Of a stretch of DNA of 64,000 nt, positions 57,726 through 64,000 are shown piece after piece. The number at the start of each line of letters is the position of its first letter. Position 1 is the first letter of the stretch. The notes below the pieces were generated by a model, which saw only the letters and a list, made by a program, of their open reading frames with translations, was not told the DNA's origin and did no database searches. The DNA is taken from the NCBI RefSeq assembly GCF_933775445.1, contig NC_065874.1, forward strand, positions 32,310,501 to 32,374,500, given 5' to 3'. The translations under genes were made by a program, and so were the position numbers. This stretch comes from Argentina anserina. Its lineage: Eukaryota > Streptophyta > Magnoliopsida > Rosales > Rosaceae.

Positions 57726-57937
57726 ATCATCATGTTCAATCTGGGTTCAAGTCTTCAAGAATTGAGTTTGATAAAGCAATCTATGAAGTTGATAAACGAG
57801 TTGAAAAGCATACAAGTAGAGCAAAGCAATCTCAGAACTCCATTCATTCTTACCTAATAGAAAAAGCAATAGATGCCAGTGAAGAATCTTATCTCAAAAG
57901 AACGGAGGAGCTTGTTCTGGAACTGGGGAAACTGTAA
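57726..57937 (+). other. Unrecognised charged open reading stretch
   Basis: After a TTGCAG acceptor-like word the plus strand reads SSRIEFDKAIYEVDKRVEKH and SYLIEKAIDASEESYLKRTE, ending ELGKL-stop. The heptad-like charged composition suggests a helix or coiled coil. It may be a terminal exon or a relic; no start codon or upstream exon found (the ATG at 57515 gives an unrelated hydrophobic N-terminus). No family recognised. Confidence 0.35.
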
Positions 57938-58503
57938 GATCCTATAGAACATCCTTGCTGAAAACTGACGAGCAATTAGTATGGCTTATACGGTAGTGCT
58001 GATAATTGGTATATTTTCATTTCAGATCTAATATCGTGGCACACTTGCCTACAAAATCATTGGCAAACCACAAATGAACTTATTGCATACAGTGATCATT
58101 TGCTGGTCAGATCCACAATGATCATGGACTGTAAATATCTAATGGAGATGACCAAAGTGCACCATGGAGCAAGGTCACAATTGCAAGCACAAACAAAGGA
58201 ACAGTAAACAAAGATTTCAATATCAAAATAGTTGATTTAGATCGTAATTGGCTGTACTGCAATGGGCAGATAAGCCATGATTAAAATTATTATTCTCTCA
58301 GAATGCTCTAGACTCTTTCAAGGTCTAGCAATACCCAAAAAAATTGTCACTTTAACGGCTACAAGTCAAGACAAGAACTGGAATGCCAAGTACCATAGCT
58401 TAACCCTGTAAGTACAAGTTTCACCAACTTGAACAGAAGCCAAAAACCTAAAAACTGAAATTATTTGCATGAACAGGAAAATACATCAATTGAAAGTATG
58501 ACT
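57938..58503. other. Intergenic, no gene seen
   Basis: AT-rich 3' flank of QCR8; nothing recognised. Confidence 0.5.
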
Positions 58504-59444
58504 TCAGAACCTATGCTCCAACTTCTCTTTTTCTTTGTAGTTCTGCACGTACCTGCATACATTTTGGAGATTCAGCCTAAACCAGGAAAGATAATAATAG
58601 TATTGACTAGACAATAATTTTGAGGCAGAAAGTGGAACAGACTACACTGACCAGCACTAGGAAAACAACAACACAAAGGGCAATCATGAATAAGTCCGAC
58701 TATCCAATAACCTGATGTATAACTAAACATTAAGATGTTTTGCATAAGCCTCAAAATGAAAACGATTAGTCTCATGATACACAATCGTTGTTCATGAATA
58801 AATAACATAGTTTTGCACTTATGCATTCATATGATTAAACTTAGATTATATATATTTGTGCAGTATGTACAGCACCCCACAAGCTATTACTTCCCATAAA
58901 TACCACATACCACATACTCGATAAAATCCTCATATAATCAACTAATCACCAACATGAAAAGCATGTGAATCCCCAGTGATGAACAATGCCATTCACCAAT
59001 TGCACACAAGCATATCAAATACCAAAAAGCACCCACCTCCCCCCCCCCCCCTCTTCCTAACCTATTCAAACACAAACCCTAAAATCAAACCCACCAAAGC
59101 TTCAAACTTTCCACAATCACTAAAATTGGGTATCCACAATCTCCAGAGAAATGACCCAACAAACAGCAATACACACCATAATTTCTAACAAAGCAATCCA
59201 TTATTCAATTATAGGGTTTCAAGATTACAAAATCAAGAGAATAAATCAAAGAGTTTAGGGGTCGTGAGGATTACGCATAGGTTCCGACGACGGGTCCGAC
59301 GGCGAAGATAGCGCTGTGCCAATTCTCGGAGATCTTGTGGTGGATCTTGGACGGCAGATCTTTCCAGAGACCGGGCATCACCTTCTGCTGAAATGGCGAG
59401 AGCCCGTAAACCACCGCCTTCATCCTCACCGGTATTTTCCCCAT
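58504..59444 (-). CDS. QCR8: Cytochrome b-c1 complex subunit 8 (QCR8)
   Basis: Two exons: 59275-59444 and 58504-58552, joined at GTYA/YVQNY; 72 aa, exactly the plant length. Reads MGKIPVRMKAVVYGLSPFQQ, KVMPGLWKDLPSKIHHKISE and ends NYKEKEKLEHRF. The middle segment (AIFAVGPVVGTYAYV) is the single inner-membrane helix. QCR8 binds near cytochrome b in mitochondrial complex III and supports ubiquinone binding and assembly. The final exon codes for only 16 residues and is too short for ORF scanning. The intron contains a 13-C run at about 59039-59051. GGCCCA-type words at 59546-59567 upstream fit the site II promoters of respiratory-chain genes. Confidence 0.93.
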
Positions 59445-60261
59445 CTTCCTTCTTCTTCTTCTCAAATTCGATTCCGGTTCTCTGAGATTTTAAGTCGCAA
59501 AACGGAGGACGAGAAGAGTCTGATTCTTACTTAATAGTGATCTATTGGGCCAGGCCCCACTGGCCCAGAACGCTGCGTTTCCTCTCTCTTTCTTTGAACT
59601 GATCTCTGTGATGACACGTGGTTGGTTTAAAAGCATGAGTTTGGAAGTAAATTTGTTGCCCATTTGCCCACTCATTAGCCCACTTCTCAGATTAATGACA
59701 CGTGTTTTTGACTCAATTATAGTCAAACCATGATAACAAAATAATTTTACAATAATATAAATTGTATTTCTTCTAGTTTTCACATTAACTCAATAAAAAA
59801 AAATCCAACCTAGGTTTACTCATTCTACTCTTCATCTTCAAATTTTTTTTTGAAATTGTGAAAGGTGTTATTACATTAAATTAAAATATTGTCTAAAGAA
59901 AATTAGATCAAAATACGATTTTGATGACATTTATTTGGAGTACTACCACCTTAGAAAAATCCAAGACTGAGTTTTGGAGGGAGTAGAAAGTGCAATTGGG
60001 TGGATGAAGAATAAAGTCCTTGAATTGTTCGTCCATAATGAATTAACACTGATTTTTTTTTTTTGCTAAAAAAGAATTAAGTTGAAGTTAAAACTATTAT
60101 GATTTTATTATTGTGTATTCATGATGCTAACTATGGTTAGATTATAGTTGAGTAAAAAACACATGTCATTAATCTGAGATGTAGGCAAACTAGGGGTGTG
60201 CGATAAATTTGCTTCCTATGAGTTTGGTAGGAGATCACTGAGAAAGTGAGTAAGTTACTAT
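59445..60261. other. Intergenic between QCR8 and the right-hand copia element
   Basis: Holds the QCR8 promoter (site II words at 59546-59551 and 59562-59567). The rest is AT-rich with no gene. Confidence 0.5.
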
Positions 60262-60539
60262 TGTTAGTGCTGTCTACTTAGTGCTATTGTTAGTGTTATT
60301 GTTAGTGCTATCTTTTCTTAGTGCTTACTTAGTGCAGCAGCTTCTTTTCTTAGTGCTATTGTTAGTGCTATCTTTTCTTAGCTAGTGTTTACTTAGTGTA
60401 GTTTCTTTTCTTAGTGCTTTTGCTTTGCTAGTCTATATATAGTTGTTTCCATTGTAGCTACAAACATAATTCAGTTGTAAAAACTAGCAGTTTAATACAT
60501 CATTCATATTCAAATTATTTCCTTGTGTTACCTTCTTCA
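60262..60539 (+). repeat. 5' LTR of right-hand copia element
   Basis: Starts about TGTTAGTGCTGTC and ends TTCA directly before the PBS. The first 160 bp are built of repeated TTAGTGCTATTGTTAGTGC / TCTTTTCTTAGTGC words. CTATATATAG near 60433 is a likely TATA signal. Left border is an estimate because the 3' LTR is not in the window. Confidence 0.6.
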
Positions 60540-60551
60540 TGGTACCAGAGC
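60540..60551 (+). promoter_or_regulatory. Primer binding site, initiator Met tRNA type
   Basis: TGGTACCAGAGC directly follows the LTR; one base differs from the common TGGTATCAGAGC. Confidence 0.8.
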
Positions 60552-60614
60552 AGTGATCCTCATAGGACCTGCTTTTGTTTCTGATTTTCATTTCATCTTC
60601 ATTATCATTTCATC

Positions 60615-62685
60615 ATGGCCGGAGGGGATACGCTTGCAGGAAACTCTTCATCTGATTCCAAAGATGTCATTGACTCCAACACATCATCTCGTCTCACCTC
60701 CACCTTGCTCATCATCTCGTCTCACCTCCACCTTGCTCAATGAGTTCAATTACATTCAATGGGCCAATGCCATGACTTTGGCTATAGGAGGAAGGCAGAT
60801 GACAAATTATATTAACGAGGAAGCAAAGAAACCCATTACTTCCGATGCTTGGCTTTCTCAAGATCAACTGGTCAGGTCATGGATCATTAACTCCATGGAA
60901 CCAAGGCTGCAATCAATCTTTCAATACTCAGAAAGTGCTCTTGACATGTGGAATGCAATCAAGGGCATGTATGGAGATCTAAACAACAGTGCTAGAGTGT
61001 TTCAAATCAAGAGGGAGCTGGCTGATCTTCGACAAGGTAATCTAACATTCACTGAACATCTTGGCAAATTAACTGCAAAATGGAATGAGCTCGAGATCTA
61101 CAGGCCCTTTACCACTGAGAGAGCTATACTTTTGAAGAGACAAGAGGAAGATAAAATATTTGAGCTTCTTGCTAGCCTTGGAGCTGAATATGAGGATATC
61201 AAGAGTCATCTTCTCATGTCACCAGAGCTGCCTACTCTTCTCAATGTGAGAACCACCATTCAAAGAGAAGAGACAAGAAGGAAGGTGATGACAAATGCTG
61301 AAGTTGCTGTTGTTGAAAGAGAGGAGAGGGATGCTGATGCTAGAGCTTTTGCTACCAACAACAGACCATATCGAGGCAGACGCCCAGATCTGAAATGCAC
61401 ACACTGTGAAAAGATTGGAAGGACTGGAGTAGGTCATGTGAAGGAAACTTGCTGGATTCTTCATCCTGAGTTGAAGAACAAGTTTCATGAAAGCTCGAGG
61501 GGACAGTTTAGACCTGTCTATACTCCTAAGGCTAATCAAGCAAGTTGCAGCTCTTCTAACTCACAAGATCTCAACAACTTCACTGCAAATCCCATCAATC
61601 TCATCAATGAGTTTGCAGCTTTTATGCAACAGAGACAAGGCAACTGTAATAGTGAGGGGGCTACTGCCATGCTTGGCAAGTTTGCAGGCTATCTTGCTTA
61701 TTCAAATATTGCAGGGCAAGATGAGATTCCAGGTATCATTTGTGCAATTTCCACTGCCTTAGATTTGTGCAAGAATAATGACTTTTGGATTGTGGATTCT
61801 GGCGCATCAGATCATATGTCTAATAATGCATCCCATTTAGAAGATTTTCACACTTTCAAATCTCCCTCACATGTGTCAGTTGCAAATGGAAAGAAAGTTC
61901 CAATCTTAGGAAAGGGTAGACTCAAGCTTTTCTCTAATCATAAGTACTCATATGTCATGATTGTTCCCTCATTCCCATTCAAACTACTCTCAGTTGGAAA
62001 AATCACTCATACTCTTGATTGTCATGTTTTTTTCTCAACTAATAGTGTTGTGTTTCAGGATCGTATTTCAAAACAGAAGATTGGTGAAGGGTTTTTCCTA
62101 AATGGCCTTTACTACATTTCAGCTTCTTCAAGTTTTCATCAAAGTCTTGCTGCAGATACAAGCCTCATTCCTCTTCCAAATCTGTGGCACATGAGATTAG
62201 CTCACCTTTCATCAAATGTCATGTCATTTCTATTTCCTAATTCTTATAAAATCACTCATGAATGTGAGACTTGTCATAAGTCCAAATCTACCAGATTGCC
62301 TTTTCCTAGTTCTAGTTCAAAAACATCTCAAGGTTTTGAGTTAGTTCACACGGATGTTTGGGGACCTGCAAGGGTAGAGTCTTTTGATGGCTATCGATTT
62401 TATGTAACTTTTATCGATGATTTTACAAGAACTACGTTTTTGTATCTCCTAAAATCAAAGAGTGAAGTGTTTCAATCTTTCCAAGACTTTCATAATCTGG
62501 TCAAAACTCATTTTTCTTCAAATATTTGCATATTAAGATCCGACAATGGGACTGAATACACATCCAAAGTCATGCAAAATTACTTAAGTTCACAAGGCAT
62601 TCTCCATCAAACAAGTTGTGTAGGTACACCTCAACAAAATGGTCTTTCAGAAAGAAAAAAATCGAGATTTGTTGGAGAAGACTAG
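60615..62685 (+). pseudogene. Copia gag-protease-integrase polyprotein, frameshifted
   Basis: The likely gag start is ATG at 60615 (MAGGDTLAGNSS). A 28-bp direct repeat (60682-60709 and 60710-60737) shifts the frame; the downstream frame reads LTSTLLNEFNYIQWANAMTL and runs to 62685. It includes SQDQLVRSWIINSMEPRLQS, a zinc knuckle CTHCEKIGRTGVGHVKETC with extra residues before the His, and protease WIVDSGASDHMSNN. GAG-pre-integrase LWHMRLAHLSSNVMSF comes next, followed by zinc-finger ETCHKSKSTRLPF and integrase FIDDFTRTTFLYLLKSKSE, LRSDNGTEYTSK, TPQQNG. It closes early after an A-run near 62655. Gag is closely related to that of the 46-51 kb element. Confidence 0.85.
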
Positions 62686-63052
62686 AGCTCTTATGCTTCA
62701 TGCTCATGTTCCTAAGAAATAGTGGTCTCAAGCAATTCACACAGCTGCATATCTCATTAATCGACTTCCTAGTCGAGTTCTTAACTTCCAATCACCATTT
62801 GAGGTTCTCAAAGGAAGAAAAATAAACATTGATCATCTCAAAGTCTTTGGTTGTGTGTGTTATGTTCACACTCATGCCAAGAATCAAGACAAGCTAGATC
62901 CAAGAGCCATCAAGTGTGTTTTTCTTGGCTACTCCTCATCACAGAAGGGATACAAGTGTTATGATTCTCAATCAAGGAAGTTGTTTGTCTCCAGAGATAT
63001 GAGATTTGATGAAACACAACCATTATTTCATGCTAAAGATAATGATCTTTAG
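62686..63052 (+). pseudogene. Copia integrase C-terminal part
   Basis: Frames after the break give AAYLINRLPSRVLNFQSPFE, HLKVFGCVCYVHTHAKNQDK, KCVFLGYSSSQKGYKCYDSQ, ending FHAKDNDL at a TAG (63050-63052). A stop near 62720 interrupts it. Confidence 0.75.
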
Positions 63053-63054
63053 GG

Positions 63055-64000
63055 GAGCTATTTGAATCTGCAGCTCCTCAGCCAGTTATACCTAGTGAGG
63101 TTCATGTCCCTCACACTGTAGCTCCAAATGATGATCACTGCATTAATCAACCCTCTTCAGCTGTTCATGATGTTGATGAGGTCATTGAGGATGTTGTAGT
63201 TAATCAACCTGAAGATGTTGAACCTGATCCAGTTGCAGTCACTGAGCCTGACGTCGAGAATAATGTGGCAGATCCACTAGAAAGAAGGTATCCTAGTCGA
63301 ACTAGGAAACCAAATGTGAGATTTGGTCTTGAAACTCCCACTTCTCTACATACTCTTGGTAATATTGCTACTCTAAATAATGTGTCAGCTCACCATTCCG
63401 TTTTTCTTAACAAGTTGTGTGACACCACTGAGCCTAGATCATTTGAAGAGGCCAATCAGTCACCAGTGTGGAGAAAGGCTATGCAAGATGAACTTCGAGC
63501 ACTCCATGAAAATAATACTTGGAGCATTGTTCAATTGCCAAAAGGCCACAAGGTAGTTGGAGCCAGATGGATCTACAAAATCAAGTTTCATTCAGATGGC
63601 AGAATTGAGAGACACAAGGCAAGGTTAGTAGCTCGTGGTTTTACTCAAACGTTTGGAGTTGATTATAAGGAAACATTTGCACCAGTTGCTAAAATGAACA
63701 CTGTTCGTGTATTGTTATCTGTGGCTGTCAATTCTGGTTGGTCCTTGTTTCAAATGGATGTTAAGAATGCATTTTTGCATGGAGAATTAGAAGAAGATGT
63801 GTATATGCGCCTGCCTCCAGGGCATCATCAAGCAAATGAAGCTGGGGTTGTGTGCAAATTGCATAAGGCTATATATGGTCTTAAACAATCCCCAAGAGCT
63901 TGGTATTCTAAGCTCAGCTCTGTGCTTCTTGAATGTGGTTTTAAAAGAAGCATGGCTGATTCATCTATGTTTGTCAGAACTGGTACTTTTGGAAGACTCA
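63055..64000 (+). pseudogene. Copia linker and reverse transcriptase, partial at edge
   Basis: One frame is open from 63055 to the edge. An acidic linker and SNP-type motif RRYPSRTRKPNVRFGLETP lead to RT: WRKAMQDELRALHENNTWSI, GARWIYKIKFHSDGRIERHK, ARLVARGFTQTFGVDYKETF, APVAKMNTVRVLLSVAVNSG, QMDVKNAFLHGELEEDVYMR and GLKQSPRAWYSKLSSVLLEC. The YVDD box lies beyond the window. This part of the element shows no lesion. Confidence 0.9.

Larger units (their letters stand above)
60262..64000 (+). mobile_element. Ty1/copia LTR retrotransposon, cut by window edge
   Basis: A 5' LTR (about 60262-60539), PBS (60540-60551), gag, protease, integrase and RT follow in copia order on the plus strand; RNase H and the 3' LTR lie outside. 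Open frames are much longer than in the other copia copies, so it is younger, but it is not intact: a 28-bp tandem duplication in gag, a frameshift at an A-run near 62655, a stop near 62720 and a further shift at 63050. Confidence 0.88.

Noticed and set aside
60523..60760. Copia polyprotein start at 60523 inside the LTR
   Set aside because: The N-terminus is read from LTR/PBS sequence in a frame created by the 28-bp duplication; the natural start is more likely at 60615.

Overview
The window is 64 kb of plant nuclear DNA from a eudicot. Genes have many short GT-AG introns, intergenic DNA is AT-rich, and Ty1/copia LTR retrotransposons and MITEs are interspersed. Gene content partly recalls Arabidopsis chromosome 5 (FHIT At5g58240, RPT3 At5g58290 and LRR-RLK At5g58300 lie close together there). 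A Rosaceae-like source is plausible but not proven by anything read here.

Layout. 0-3 kb holds dead remains of a FHIT-type HIT hydrolase, present as two tandem exon-1 copies, with a two-exon piece of a RecQ (SIM-type) helicase lodged where FHIT intron 1 should be; a 170-bp Mutator-like MITE with a 9-bp target duplication follows. 3.4-6.5 kb holds a tandem pair of FIP2-like BTB/KCTD plus pentapeptide-repeat genes: the first is intact, the second is frameshifted and preceded by a duplicated 5' leader. 7.6-10.3 kb has an NHL/LEA2 pseudogene, broken by a stop codon and a 200-bp LTR-like insertion, converging on an intact NHL/LEA2 gene. 10.9-25.4 kb carries three minus-strand genes: an At5g58300-like LRR receptor pseudokinase, the 26S proteasome ATPase RPT3 (6 exons, one GC-AG intron), and an NPY/NPH3-type BTB protein (5 exons).

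25.4-37.7 kb is gene-poor: two minisatellites, hairpins, a wrecked minus-strand copia element and a TIR element. 37.8-45.3 kb is a 20-exon plus-strand LRR-VIII-1 receptor kinase with a GC-rich fold-back element in one intron. 46.1-51.1 kb is a complete but decayed minus-strand copia element with both LTRs, PBS, PPT and a CCATT target duplication. 53-59.5 kb holds RPL10, a B3-domain gene and QCR8. From about 60.26 kb to the right edge runs a second, younger-looking copia element on the plus strand, cut by the window end.

The genes are housekeeping genes (RPT3, RPL10, QCR8), signalling receptors, an auxin/phototropism-type BTB adaptor and a B3 DNA-binding protein. I see no operon-like or clustered pathway logic and no convincing new system. 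The most unusual structures are the FHIT/RecQ chimera, the fold-back element in the receptor intron, and the copia element with non-TG..CA ends. Exon borders were assigned by eye from homology and splice consensus.
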